In this document: one piece after another, positions 8,664 to 16,134 of the stretch | Numbering within the stretch: the first letter of the stretch is position 1 | Layout: every line of letters begins with the position of its first letter | Origin: Ignavibacteriales bacterium | GTDB taxonomy: Bacteria > Bacteroidota > Ignavibacteria > UBA10030 | Direction of reading: 5' to 3' | NCBI GenBank assembly: GCA_016192345.1 | Contig: JACPUH010000085.1 | Span: 1 to 49,712 of the forward strand | Length of the DNA: 49,712 bases | Program-made: the position numbers and the translations under genes | The notes under the pieces: model-generated | What the model was told of the DNA's origin: nothing | Seen by the model: the letters and a program-made list of their open reading frames with translations, nothing else | Database searches by the model: none

Positions 8664-8900
8664 TTGAACACACTTCAGATCCTCATCCCATATTTTTCTC
8701 TGAACATTGCGGCCTTTTGTCTGGGGATGATCTTCTACTGGACCGTCGAGAACTTCCAGCCGGCAGGCCGTGAGCCACGGAAGGTCCAGAATGTGTTTCT
8801 GGTTATGGCGTTATGCACATTCTTTACGCCCTTGGGGGCATACATCGGATCGCTCGTTGTAAAATCGAAAAGGGCTGGAACGGGACTTGAGGCAGCTTGA
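8664..8900 (+). CDS. Small two-helix membrane protein of unknown function
   Basis: 78 aa if translated from the TTG at 8664, which has AGGAG six bases upstream; the same frame is open further 5' but without a ribosome site and with no membrane-like sequence. Two hydrophobic helices are visible (about residues 6-26 and 45-65), separated by a charged loop, QPAGREPRKVQN. TTG starts recur in this window (16975, 18691, 32387), so this one is plausible. No family is recognised. It lies in the accessory stretch between the sulfur locus and the membrane winged-helix gene. Confidence 0.5.
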   Translation: MNTLQILIPYFSLNIAAFCLGMIFYWTVENFQPAGREPRKVQNVFLVMALCTFFTPLGAYIGSLVVKSKRAGTGLEAA

Positions 8901-8929
8901 GAATTCTCTGCTTCCGGGAGGCAACTCTC

Positions 8930-9022
8930 ATGATTCGCTCCTTACTAATTGTCGCAACAATGTTTAACTGCCTAACTGGTTCAACAATGAGAATGCCAGG
9001 AGAAAATAGCGGCGCGAATTGA
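8930..9022 (+). CDS. Possible 30-residue hydrophobic peptide
   Basis: A short frame, ATG at 8930 to TGA at 9020-9022, with a strong GGGAGG at 8916-8921 correctly spaced. It begins MIRSLLIVATMFNCLTG, like a signal peptide, then becomes polar. It could be a real small membrane peptide or the 5' remnant of a lost secreted-protein gene. The only support is the ribosome site and the amphipathic layout. Confidence 0.3.
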   Translation: MIRSLLIVATMFNCLTGSTMRMPGENSGAN

Positions 9023-9116
9023 AACTAAAGGTGAAGAGTACAATATCCGACCATTTCATTGCCGTTGCGGATACGAGCCTTTGAAATGATCACTTTAATT
9101 CCTGGGAGATGATTAA

Positions 9117-9779
9117 ATGGTAGAGAAAATGAAAGCGGTCAATAATCCATTGACAGTGATTGCAATATTTGCCGCTTTGGCTGAGATTGCCGGTACGGTT
9201 GCTTTAGGTTTGGTTGAGAAAGAATTGGAGAGCATTTTCATATGGTTTGTAATGGCATTTCCAACCGTGCTCATTCTCTTCTTCTTTATAACACTAAACT
9301 TTAACCCAAAGGTATTGTATGCGCCGAGCGACTTTCAGGATGAAGAAAACTTTTTAAGTGTGCTACTAGGTAAAAAGCAACTGCTTGAAACAATTAACAC
9401 TTTGAATGAACAGCTGAAAATGGCAAAAACTCAACTACTCGAATTGTCGCCCAAACAGTCTGAACGAAAGCAGTTTGAGAGAGTGGTCAACGAACAAATC
9501 CGTCTAATGCTTCGGCAAGTGCAAAATGCAAAAGCATCAGCAGAAAATATTGCGACGGAGACTTCGTCGCACACGCGACCTTGGGTGTCATTTGAAACAA
9601 GAATACTGGGGTTGTTAAATAGTTCACCGACCCCGATGGGTGCGTCGGAAGTCGCGCGCTTAGTAGGAGCGACCCCGACTACAGCACACAAGATATTATT
9701 GTTGCTGACTAAGCGCGGCTTGGTTTCAAGAGAGACGGTGGATCCTAATATAACGAAGTTTAGAAGGAAGAGCGGCTAA
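9117..9779 (+). CDS. Membrane-tethered coiled-coil protein with C-terminal winged-helix domain
   Basis: 220 aa; GGGAG at 9104-9108 supports the ATG. Two membrane helices (about residues 13-33 and 38-60) are followed by the segment LYAPSDFQDEENFL (67-80). A charged helical region predicted to coil (85-148) comes next. The last 65 residues (155-220) read as a winged helix: an ETRILGLLNSSP helix, a turn, then ASEVARLVGATPTTAHKILLLLTKRGLVSRE. The N-terminal two-helix module resembles uncharacterised membrane modules I have seen joined to varied C-terminal domains, but I cannot name the family. The codons are visibly more AT-rich than in neighbouring genes, which suggests transfer. A membrane-bound DNA-binding regulator is the simplest reading; a winged helix used for protein contact is the alternative. 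Confidence 0.72.
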   Translation: MVEKMKAVNNPLTVIAIFAALAEIAGTVALGLVEKELESIFIWFVMAFPTVLILFFFITLNFNPKVLYAPSDFQDEENFLSVLLGKKQLLETINTLNEQLKMAKTQLLELSPKQSERKQFERVVNEQIRLMLRQVQNAKASAENIATETSSHTRPWVSFETRILGLLNSSPTPMGASEVARLVGATPTTAHKILLLLTKRGLVSRETVDPNITKFRRKSG

Positions 9780-9924
9780 TTTCTGCACAAGGGAAAAGTT
9801 AGCTGGAAAGATTCATTGGTAAGGCCGTTCGCAATCTCCCTGACGACTCAACGATGTTCTCCCCAGGGTTATATACACCTCCTTGTAGATGATTCATCAA
9901 CCTTAGTGCCGGAGCCCTCATCCC

Positions 9925-10326
9925 ATGAAACCCGAAACCAGAATCGAACTCATCAAAATGGCTGAGAAGGCAAAGCGCGTTCAGGCCGAAGAATATCCAA
10001 GGCGTTGGACGAGTATAGGATATGTGGGGGCTGCCTTGGTGAGTCTCATGGGGGTCTTCTTCATGAGCTCGGCAATCCGCATGATTGTCAAAGAGGAAAT
10101 CACCATTCCTGGAACGTTTTTCCTCCTTGTGGCGTTGATAATCACAATTTCACCCTGGTATTTCATCATCCGGTTCAACATGAACAGGAATATCGAGCTG
10201 CTCTGTGAGGCGATCCTGTCCGTGAACCGGGAGGACCCGGTCGCTGCAGTTTCACCGGCGGCTCCTCTTCTGCTTCCGAAAAAGGGAGCAAGAGGACATA
10301 AGGGAGTAAGGAAAACGAAGAAATAA
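9925..10326 (+). CDS. Small membrane protein, two helices and basic tail
   Basis: 133 aa. A charged, helical N-terminus (KAKRVQAEEYPRRW) is followed by two membrane helices, about residues 30-50 and 62-83, and a lysine/arginine-rich tail ending GHKGVRKTKK. GGAG at 9911-9914 lies ten bases before the ATG. No family is recognised. The basic tail suggests the C-terminus faces the cytoplasm. It lies 48 bp upstream of the DinB-like gene and may share its transcript. Confidence 0.6.
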   Translation: MKPETRIELIKMAEKAKRVQAEEYPRRWTSIGYVGAALVSLMGVFFMSSAIRMIVKEEITIPGTFFLLVALIITISPWYFIIRFNMNRNIELLCEAILSVNREDPVAAVSPAAPLLLPKKGARGHKGVRKTKK

Positions 10327-10374
10327 ATCGTTCACAATCCACACACCACACCAATCACACAGGAAGGAAGTTGC

Positions 10375-10926
10375 ATGAAACAATTCACCTATGGTTGTCT
10401 GATGATCCTGATGCTCTTCGGGACCGTTGCCGTTGCCCAGGAAACGAGCGGCATGGCGAAGGGGAAGAGCGTCATTGCTGATGAGTTCATGGCAAACTTG
10501 GCCGATGTCGAGAAGAAGCTCGTCGGGCTTGCCGAGGCCACCCCGGCGGAAAAGTACGCATGGCGCCCGGCGGAAGGAGTCCGCTCAACCGGGGAGGTCT
10601 TTGCTCACCTCGCTGGGGGAAATTACTTCGTCCTCTCCTTCGCCGGTGTCAAACCCCCTCCGTTGGACCGCGATTATGAAAAGAAGATCACCGACAAGGC
10701 AAAGATCGTCGAGATGATGAAGGCTTCTTTTGCGCACGTCCGCAAGGCGGCCATGGAAGCATCGGATGCGGACCTGGAAAAGAAAACCAAGATGTTCGGT
10801 CAGGACACCAACTGCCGGAATGTCTATCTCGTCATCGTCACCCATGCACACGAGCATCTCGGCCAATCGATCGCCTATGCCCGTATGAATGGTATTACTC
10901 CGCCGTGGTCTGAGGGAGGGCAATAG
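10375..10926 (+). CDS. Exported DinB-fold protein
   Basis: 183 aa with a signal peptide (MILMLFGTVAVAQ). The mature part is a four-helix DinB/YfiT-type bundle. The three-histidine metal site of the superfamily can be read as His78 (VFAHLAG) with two of His157/His159/His161 (VTHAHEHLGQ). AGGAAGG precedes the ATG. The superfamily includes thiol transferases and metal-dependent hydrolases, and exported members are common in Bacteroidota and Acidobacteria. The substrate cannot be told from sequence. Confidence 0.83.
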   Translation: MKQFTYGCLMILMLFGTVAVAQETSGMAKGKSVIADEFMANLADVEKKLVGLAEATPAEKYAWRPAEGVRSTGEVFAHLAGGNYFVLSFAGVKPPPLDRDYEKKITDKAKIVEMMKASFAHVRKAAMEASDADLEKKTKMFGQDTNCRNVYLVIVTHAHEHLGQSIAYARMNGITPPWSEGGQ

Positions 10927-10941
10927 CCGATTCCAAGAGGC

Positions 10942-10985
10942 TAAACCGCAAAGGTCGCGAAGAACTGCCGCAAAGAGCGCGAAGG
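10942..10985. repeat. Left inverted-repeat flank of the GxxExxY gene
   Basis: Two tandem related units, TAAACCGCAAAGGTCGCGAAG (10942-10962) in part and TGCCGCAAAGAGCGCGAAGG (10966-10985), lie directly after the 3' end of the nuclease-like gene. The first is an imperfect inverted copy (17 of 21 positions) of 11410-11430 on the other side of that gene. Related palindromic arms occur at 12998-13045, 24415-24510 and 36875-36943. Confidence 0.65.
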
Positions 10986-11363
10986 CTACAGTCCATTGAC
11001 CACTCGTTTTATTCCGTCTTTCAGACGGAGAACGTTGAAGTTCATTAAAAGCCCTAATTTATACCTTCCTATTTTCAAATAGGTCAACACCTGGGCAAGG
11101 TGAATATCACTCAAGGTTTCCACGGACTTGACTTCAATCACGAGACGATGTTCAACAAGGAGGTCGATGCGATAGCCACATTCGAGTCGCACCTCCTCAA
11201 ACACCAGCGGGACTGGCTTCTCTTTCTCCACATATAACCCGCTTTTCTGGAGCTTATAGAAGTAACATTCCATGTAAGAGCTTTCCAAAAGTCCAGGACC
11301 AAGTGCTGAATGCACCTCCATCCCTATGCCGATGACTCGTTTGGAAAGTTCATTTTCAGTCAT
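10986..11363 (-). CDS. GxxExxY family protein (PD-(D/E)xK nuclease-like)
   Basis: 125 aa from the ATG at 11363, the usual start and length of the family; an upstream in-frame ATG at 11417 would run into the flanking repeat. The name-giving motif is intact: Gly24-x-x-Glu27-x-x-Tyr30 in GPGLLESSY. The PDDEXK_3-type core is also visible: Asp67 in YRIDLLV and Glu77-x-Lys79 in VIEVK. A catalytic metal-dependent nuclease is inferred from this core; I know of no firmly assigned role for the family. The gene lies just behind dprA and is bracketed by inverted repeats (10942-10962 and 11410-11430), which suggests that gene and repeats moved as a unit. Confidence 0.9.
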   Translation of the reverse strand: MTENELSKRVIGIGMEVHSALGPGLLESSYMECYFYKLQKSGLYVEKEKPVPLVFEEVRLECGYRIDLLVEHRLVIEVKSVETLSDIHLAQVLTYLKIGRYKLGLLMNFNVLRLKDGIKRVVNGL

Positions 11364-11409
11364 GTTTCTCTCTGCACCCTTTGCACCTTGGTCAACGCTT
11401 TCGATAGCC

Positions 11410-11430
11410 CTTTGCAAACTTTGCGGTTAA
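11410..11430. repeat. Right inverted-repeat flank of the GxxExxY gene
   Basis: On the minus strand this reads TTAACCGCAAAG then TTTGCAAAG and pairs with 10942-10962. It lies only about 10 bp from the dprA stop, so the candidate unit (10942-11430) sits tightly between dprA and the DinB-like gene. Confidence 0.6.
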
Positions 11431-11440
11431 AAGAACCGTT

Positions 11441-12535
11441 TCACATCCTCAAAAACTGCTTCCCCGGAAGCTGTTTGACCAGTCCCTTGAATTCGAGCGA
11501 CAGAAGATTGACCAGCGCATCGGAGGTGGAAAGGGCTGCCGTCTCCGCGATCGTATCGATGTGAACGGGGTCTGATCCCAGGACATCAAGCAGCCTGCGT
11601 TCAAAGAGCGTAAGTTCGACCTCGGGTTCGGGCTTGCGCTCTTCGTGTATCAGCCCGCGCAGGTGATGCTTCAACTCCTCCACAATATCATCCACGCCGG
11701 TAATGAGCTTCGCCTTTCCATCCCGGATCAGCATGTTCGGCCCCGTGCTTCGCTTTTCCGTGATGTTGCCCGGAACGGCAAAGACCTCCCTGTTCTGATC
11801 GAGCGCTATCGTGGCCGTGATCATGGCTCCGCCATCCTCTCCCGATTCAATCACAACGGTCCCCAACGATAAGCCGCTGATGATCCGGTTGCGACGCGGG
11901 AAGTTCGTGGCATCAGGCTTTGCGCCCATCGGGAATTCCGAGACGACGACGCCATGGTGGGCGATGCGCTCCAGGAGCTTCCGGTTCTCGGGGGGATACG
12001 GAACGTCTAGTCCGGACCCGATAACGGCAATCGTCCTTCCGCCCGCATGGAGGGATGCATGGTGTGCGACGGTATCGATGCCACGCGCCAGACCGCTTGT
12101 TATGGTTATTCCAATCCGGGTGAGGTCGCGGCTCAGCGCTTCCGCGGTTACCTTCCCGTAGGGGGTGGCGTGCCGGGTGCCGACGATGGCGACGGAGTAT
12201 TTGTCCGAGGGGGAGAAGGCCCCCAGTATGTAGAGGATTGCCGGTGGGTCATAGATTTTCTTCAGGAGGTCGGGGTACTGTTTATCCCAGATCGTGACGA
12301 TCGTTCCATTGACGGCATTGAGCCTCTTGAGCTGGTCCCGTGCGAACGTCTCGCCCTGATGGTTGGCGATGTTGGAGGCGAGTTTCTTGTCGATCCCTTT
12401 GACCTTCACCAGTTCCCGCGGGGAAGCGGCAAGGACGTTGGAGGGATCGCCGAAGTAGGAAATCAACGCGCGGATCTTATACGGACCGATACGGGGAACG
12501 GAGGAGAGACGGAGAAGATCATGAATGTCGAACAT
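11441..12535 (-). CDS. dprA: DNA-processing protein DprA
   Basis: 364 aa from ATG 12535 (a TTG at 12547 is an alternative). The order is typical: an N-terminal helix-hairpin-helix region (LSSVPRIGPYKIRALISYFG, then VKGIDKKLASNI), then a Rossmann DprA core with VGTRHATPYGK, SGLARGIDTVAHHASL, GSGLDVPYPPENRKL, and FPRRNRIISGLS followed by ESGEDGGAMITA, then a C-terminal winged helix (LLDVLGSDPVHIDTIAE). DprA binds incoming single-stranded DNA and loads RecA during natural transformation. No other competence genes are nearby. Confidence 0.95.
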   Translation of the reverse strand: MFDIHDLLRLSSVPRIGPYKIRALISYFGDPSNVLAASPRELVKVKGIDKKLASNIANHQGETFARDQLKRLNAVNGTIVTIWDKQYPDLLKKIYDPPAILYILGAFSPSDKYSVAIVGTRHATPYGKVTAEALSRDLTRIGITITSGLARGIDTVAHHASLHAGGRTIAVIGSGLDVPYPPENRKLLERIAHHGVVVSEFPMGAKPDATNFPRRNRIISGLSLGTVVIESGEDGGAMITATIALDQNREVFAVPGNITEKRSTGPNMLIRDGKAKLITGVDDIVEELKHHLRGLIHEERKPEPEVELTLFERRLLDVLGSDPVHIDTIAETAALSTSDALVNLLSLEFKGLVKQLPGKQFLRM

Positions 12536-12591
12536 ACCACCCCACAAAATCGCCTGCCCTGCTTATCGTTTTCTAACAGTATGAGGAATTA

Positions 12592-12677
12592 ATCCACGAA
12601 GGACATGAAACCTCACGAGGAGGTTCTCAATTTCCTTCAAGATTTTTTTCTTCGTGTCCTTGGTGTCCTTCGTGGAT
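12592..12677. repeat. Intergenic palindrome upstream of dprA
   Basis: A perfect 14-bp inverted repeat, ATCCACGAAGGACA (12592-12605) and TGTCCTTCGTGGAT (12664-12677), with partly complementary inner sequence. It lies between the divergence point of dprA and the 3' end of the EutN-like gene and could serve as a terminator for the latter (T-rich 12644-12650) or be a dispersed element. Confidence 0.6.
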
Positions 12678-12686
12678 AAAAAAATG

Positions 12687-12965
12687 CTATTTCTCTGGCT
12701 CTACGGAGAGCCCATCCACGACCGCAACGATGATGGTATGAACCGGAACATCCTTCCGCTGAAGCATCTGCTGGGCTCCTGCCCCCTCCTGGATCACCAG
12801 AACGGTATCGCCAACCCCGGCATCCACACGGTCGATGGCCAGCATGTCCCTTGCCAGGGCTTTTCCTTCAAGGTCGATGGGTTGAACGATCAGGAGTTTG
12901 TACTCGTTCAGGGTTTCATTCTTCTGAGTCGAGACGATGGTGCCGGTTACTTTGCAGAGAATCAT
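12687..12965 (-). CDS. EutN/CcmL-type microcompartment vertex (BMC-P) protein
   Basis: 92 aa from ATG 12965, chosen because AGGA lies seven bases upstream and the protein then begins MILCKVTGTIVST, the standard EutN/CcmL opening; an in-frame ATG at 12986 lacks this. The OB-like beta-barrel pattern continues through KLLIVQPIDLEG, VDAGVGDTVLVIQEG and the closing VDTIIVAVVDG-type strand (here VHTIIVAVVDG). In known systems five subunits cap the vertices of polyhedral protein shells. No BMC-H hexamer gene or encapsulated enzyme gene is visible in the window, so this is an orphan copy. It may serve a shell encoded elsewhere or have another role. Confidence 0.88.
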   Translation of the reverse strand: MILCKVTGTIVSTQKNETLNEYKLLIVQPIDLEGKALARDMLAIDRVDAGVGDTVLVIQEGAGAQQMLQRKDVPVHTIIVAVVDGLSVEPEK

Positions 12966-12997
12966 ACTCGGTTCCTTTTGTTCCAACTTTACTATTC

Positions 12998-13045
12998 ACC
13001 GCAGAGACGCAGAGAACACGAAGGATGACTCTGTGCCTCCGCGGT
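12998..13045. repeat. Intergenic palindrome of the ACCGC family
   Basis: Arms ACCGCAGAGACGCAGAG (12998-13014) and the inverted copy at 13029-13045 agree at 14 of 17 positions. It sits between the TPR gene and the EutN-like gene. The arms resemble those around the GxxExxY gene. Confidence 0.6.
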
Positions 13046-13059
13046 AAAAGACTGAGGCA

Positions 13060-14004
13060 TTATTTTGAGGCCGGCATCCGCTTCAGATCCGCTTCTGCGG
13101 CGATGTAGCCGAAGGCAGCCCAATGGCTTCCGGCAAGAACCTTCTCAAAGATCTGCCGGGCTCGTTCGGTGTCGCCGTTATAAAGGTACCAGTTCCCGAC
13201 CCCGTACCCGTAGGTCGCAAGATCCAGGCCTGTCGCCTTCTCCATGTTCAACAATGAGTCGACCGGGAGTTCGCCCTTGTACAAAAGGAGCCGCCGATGG
13301 TAGGCGACATTCTCGATGATGGCCATGTCCTTGCGAATGTCCTTCAGCAAGTCGGGCCCATCGATGACGGGCCCCATGCGGCGGAACGCCATATACTCCC
13401 AATCGGTGGCGGCGACGCGCATGTCGTCGTTCTTTGCCAGCTCCCGACACTTCCGGAAATGGGTCATGGCTGAATGGAAATCCCCCTTGAGATAGAATGC
13501 AAGAGCAAGATGGTACAGGATGTTCGTCTGCAATGTCCCCGTGGGGATATTCAGCGTGTTCGGCTGGCCATCCGGTTCCACTTCGTCCTCCTCTCCCGCC
13601 GTAAGCATATGGGCCTTCTGGAGATCCTCGATCGCCCTGTCAAACTCCCGGAGCGTGATATACCGGTGTCCACGGTGCCGGTAGAGCCGCGCATCCTGGG
13701 GAAACCGCTTGATCCCCCTTGTGAAGATGGTAATCGCATCACGATAACGCCAGAGGTAGGCCATTCTCCTTCCAAACCAGATAGTTGTCTCCGCGCTCCC
13801 CGGATCCCGCTCATACGCGGCGCGGGCTTTGGCAACGTTCTCTTCAAGTTCCTTGCTTGTTTTAGCAGGGAGTGGGGGAGGGTACAACGGCTTGCCGAAC
13901 AGGGAGACCGCCTCCGCCTTGCCCTTGGGATCTTGCGGCCCAGATAAGGCATATAAGTAAGAAAACGAAATGAGGTAACAACCGGCGAGGAGAATTCTTT
14001 TCAT
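13060..14004 (-). CDS. Exported TPR-repeat protein
   Basis: 314 aa with a signal peptide (MKRILLAGCYLISFSYLYAL). Helical TPR-type repeats are visible from about residue 50: ARAAYERDPGSAETTIWFGRRMAYLWRYRD, then GIKRFPQDARLYRHRGHRYI and later ILYHLALAFYLKGDFHSAM and GNWYLYNGDTERARQIFEKVLA (each quoted in part). Such proteins act as protein-binding scaffolds in the periplasm. The start lies six bases after the stop of the phosphohexomutase gene, so the two are one operon. No enzyme domain is seen. Confidence 0.8.
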   Translation of the reverse strand: MKRILLAGCYLISFSYLYALSGPQDPKGKAEAVSLFGKPLYPPPLPAKTSKELEENVAKARAAYERDPGSAETTIWFGRRMAYLWRYRDAITIFTRGIKRFPQDARLYRHRGHRYITLREFDRAIEDLQKAHMLTAGEEDEVEPDGQPNTLNIPTGTLQTNILYHLALAFYLKGDFHSAMTHFRKCRELAKNDDMRVAATDWEYMAFRRMGPVIDGPDLLKDIRKDMAIIENVAYHRRLLLYKGELPVDSLLNMEKATGLDLATYGYGVGNWYLYNGDTERARQIFEKVLAGSHWAAFGYIAAEADLKRMPASK

Positions 14005-14010
14005 GGGCGA

Positions 14011-15375
14011 TTATCCCGCAATTTCCTTCGTAAAGGTCCCGACAAGCTCGTCCGCTTCCTGTTTGGTCGGGGCCTCCGCGATGATCCGGATGATCGGCTC
14101 GGTATTGGACTTGCGCAGGTGGACCCAGGAGGTCGGGAAATCAATCTTCAATCCATCCACCGTGTTGATGTTCCCGGCGGAGAAGAATTTCCCCTTTATC
14201 CTGTTTAGTGCCTCGTCAGGGCTCGAGTTCCCCACCCCGATCTTTTCTTTTGTGATATGATACTGCGGCATCGTTTGTTTCAGCTCGGAAAGTGTGCCGC
14301 CGAACTCTGCAAGGTGCTGCAAAGTCAGTCCGATCCCGACAGGTGCATCCCGACCGATATGGGACGCCGGGAGGATGACCCCGCCGCTTCCTTCTCCTCC
14401 AACAACCGCTCCGATCTCCTTCATCGTTTTGGCAACGTTGATTTCCCCCACCGCCGTCCGGACAATTTTGTACCCGAATTTGGCAGCAATATCATCAACC
14501 GCTCTCGTCGTGGAAAGGTTGACCACGACGGACCCGGATTTGACAGAGCGGGAGGACTCCTTTTCCAAAACAAATTTCACGACGCTCGCGATGGTGTATT
14601 CCTCCCCGAAGGGTTCCCCCTTCTCGTTGATGAGGACGAGCCTGTCGACATCCGGGTCAACGGCGATGCCGAGGTCGGCTTTCTCCTCCTTCACCCGCCG
14701 GCAAAGGTCGGTCAGGTTTTCCGGGATCGGTTCGGGGGTATGAGCGAAGATCCCGGAGAGGTCGCAGTTCATCTCGACGACATCACAACCAAACTCCCGT
14801 AAAAGCTTTGGGACGATCACTCCCCCCGCGCCGTTCACACAATCGACCACAACCCTGAGCCCCCGCTGTCGTACACGTCCGATGTCGATGTAGGGAAGGC
14901 TGAGGACGTTTTGAATATGCTCGTCAAGGAACCCAGGGTCGGGGGTATGGCGTCCCTGGCGGTCCCAGGGGAGATAGGTTCGGGGTTGTCGTTCCACAAT
15001 GGACCAGAAGGCTTTGTTCTCGTCGGCATCGAGGAAGAGTCCTGTGGGGGCGAGAAATTTCAATCCGTTCCACTCGATGGGGTTATGGCTGGCAGTAATG
15101 GAAATCCCGCCGGCGGCCTTTTTCTTCTCCACGGCCAGTTGCACGGTAGGGGTGGGACAAACTCCGATCGCCACGACATCGCACCCCATCGCGAGAAGGG
15201 TGGAGGAGACGATGTGGCCGATGCTCTTTCCCGTAATCCTTCCGTCCCGACCGAGGACGATCGTCCCACGGTTACAATATTCCGCGTAAGCGGCGGTATA
15301 CCGGACAATCACTTCGGGTGTAAGGCTCGGCCCGACAACTCCCCGCAAACCTGAAATGCTTACCATTAATGACAT
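14011..15375 (-). CDS. Phosphohexomutase (phosphoglucosamine/phosphomannomutase family)
   Basis: 454 aa. The alpha-D-phosphohexomutase signatures are all present: SGLRGVVG at the N-terminus, the phosphoserine loop TASHNP with Ser96, the metal loop DPDVDRLVL, the sugar-binding GGEGSGG, and the C-terminal phosphate site KSNTEPIIRI. The family moves phosphate between the 1- and 6-positions of glucosamine, mannose or glucose. The DPDVDR loop and overall pattern fit the GlmM-like branch of Bacteroidota and archaea, so glucosamine-6-phosphate to glucosamine-1-phosphate is the best guess; it would feed the alternative GlmU at 25941. AAGGAA before the ATG supports the start. Confidence 0.9.
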   Translation of the reverse strand: MSLMVSISGLRGVVGPSLTPEVIVRYTAAYAEYCNRGTIVLGRDGRITGKSIGHIVSSTLLAMGCDVVAIGVCPTPTVQLAVEKKKAAGGISITASHNPIEWNGLKFLAPTGLFLDADENKAFWSIVERQPRTYLPWDRQGRHTPDPGFLDEHIQNVLSLPYIDIGRVRQRGLRVVVDCVNGAGGVIVPKLLREFGCDVVEMNCDLSGIFAHTPEPIPENLTDLCRRVKEEKADLGIAVDPDVDRLVLINEKGEPFGEEYTIASVVKFVLEKESSRSVKSGSVVVNLSTTRAVDDIAAKFGYKIVRTAVGEINVAKTMKEIGAVVGGEGSGGVILPASHIGRDAPVGIGLTLQHLAEFGGTLSELKQTMPQYHITKEKIGVGNSSPDEALNRIKGKFFSAGNINTVDGLKIDFPTSWVHLRKSNTEPIIRIIAEAPTKQEADELVGTFTKEIAG

Positions 15376-15410
15376 CGGAATTCCTTTTCAAAACTGGATC
15401 GAATGTAAGA

Positions 15411-15459
15411 AATGAGGCCGCGATAAGCAAGATAAGAGATATTCGGGTCGCGGTTCATT
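15411..15459. promoter_or_regulatory. Inverted repeat in a divergent intergenic region
   Basis: AATGAGGCCGCGA (15411-15423) and TCGCGGTTCATT (15448-15459) pair over two blocks of five. The position, between the divergent phosphohexomutase and AMMECR1-like genes, would suit an operator or leader hairpin. No protein is known to bind it. Confidence 0.25.
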
Positions 15460-15552
15460 TTGAAAGAATGTTGGTTCGTACGAAAAAAGTGAAACGCTTG
15501 ACACTTGTATCGAGCGTATGTACCTTGGAGGCACATTGACGGTAGTCACGCT

Positions 15553-16107
15553 ATGGAATTACGGGAAGATGAGAAGAAGGAGTTGTTGGGGCTTGCGCGT
15601 GCGGCAATTGAGGCGGAATTGACCGGAAAACACGCTCTCCCGAGTGCTCACACCTCAGCGACCCTCGACACAGCATGCGGAGTCTTTGTAACACTTCGGA
15701 TGAACTCCGATTTGCGCGGCTGTATCGGTTACGTTGAACCGAGGCTCCCCCTTCGCCTTGCCGTGGAAGAGGTGGCAAAGAAAGCCGCGCTGGAGGACCC
15801 TCGTTTTCTTCCGTTAACTACAGGGGAACTGAGAAACACTATAATTGAGATCTCGGTCCTTTCCCCGCTGGAAGAGGTCAAGGGGAATTCAGCGATTGAA
15901 GTCGGGAAGCATGGCCTTGTCGTCGATGCCGGCCATGCCCGTGGCTTGTTGTTGCCGCAGGTCCCGGTGGAGTACGGATGGGACCGTGAACAGTTCCTCG
16001 CCCATACCTCCCAGAAGGCCGGGTTACCGCCGGACGCGTGGCAGCAATCGCATGTGAAGCTCTTTGTCTTCACGACGACGGTTTTTACAGAAGCGGAGTT
16101 TGGATAA
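15553..16107 (+). CDS. amrA: AMMECR1-like protein (AmmeMemoRadiSam system protein A)
   Basis: 184 aa from ATG 15553; the frame continues upstream to 15505, but the conserved family start is near MELREDEKKELLGLAR. The AMMECR1 hallmark LRGCIGY is present (SDLRGCIGYVEP), followed by VEEVAKKAALEDPRFLPLT and the C-terminal VPVEYGWDREQFL. In bacteria this family is encoded with a MEMO1 homologue and a radical SAM enzyme. The MEMO1 partner follows directly, but no radical SAM gene is in the window. The biochemical role is not established. Confidence 0.9.
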   Translation: MELREDEKKELLGLARAAIEAELTGKHALPSAHTSATLDTACGVFVTLRMNSDLRGCIGYVEPRLPLRLAVEEVAKKAALEDPRFLPLTTGELRNTIIEISVLSPLEEVKGNSAIEVGKHGLVVDAGHARGLLLPQVPVEYGWDREQFLAHTSQKAGLPPDAWQQSHVKLFVFTTTVFTEAEFG

Positions 16108-16134
16108 GCGATTCTTTCTTCTTATGAAAAGGCC

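Noticed and set aside
15498..15526. An E. coli-like promoter, TTGACA-N17-TACCTT, upstream of the AMMECR1-like gene
   Set aside because: The -35 box is perfect but the -10 box matches at only three of six positions, and the organism probably uses a different sigma-A consensus.
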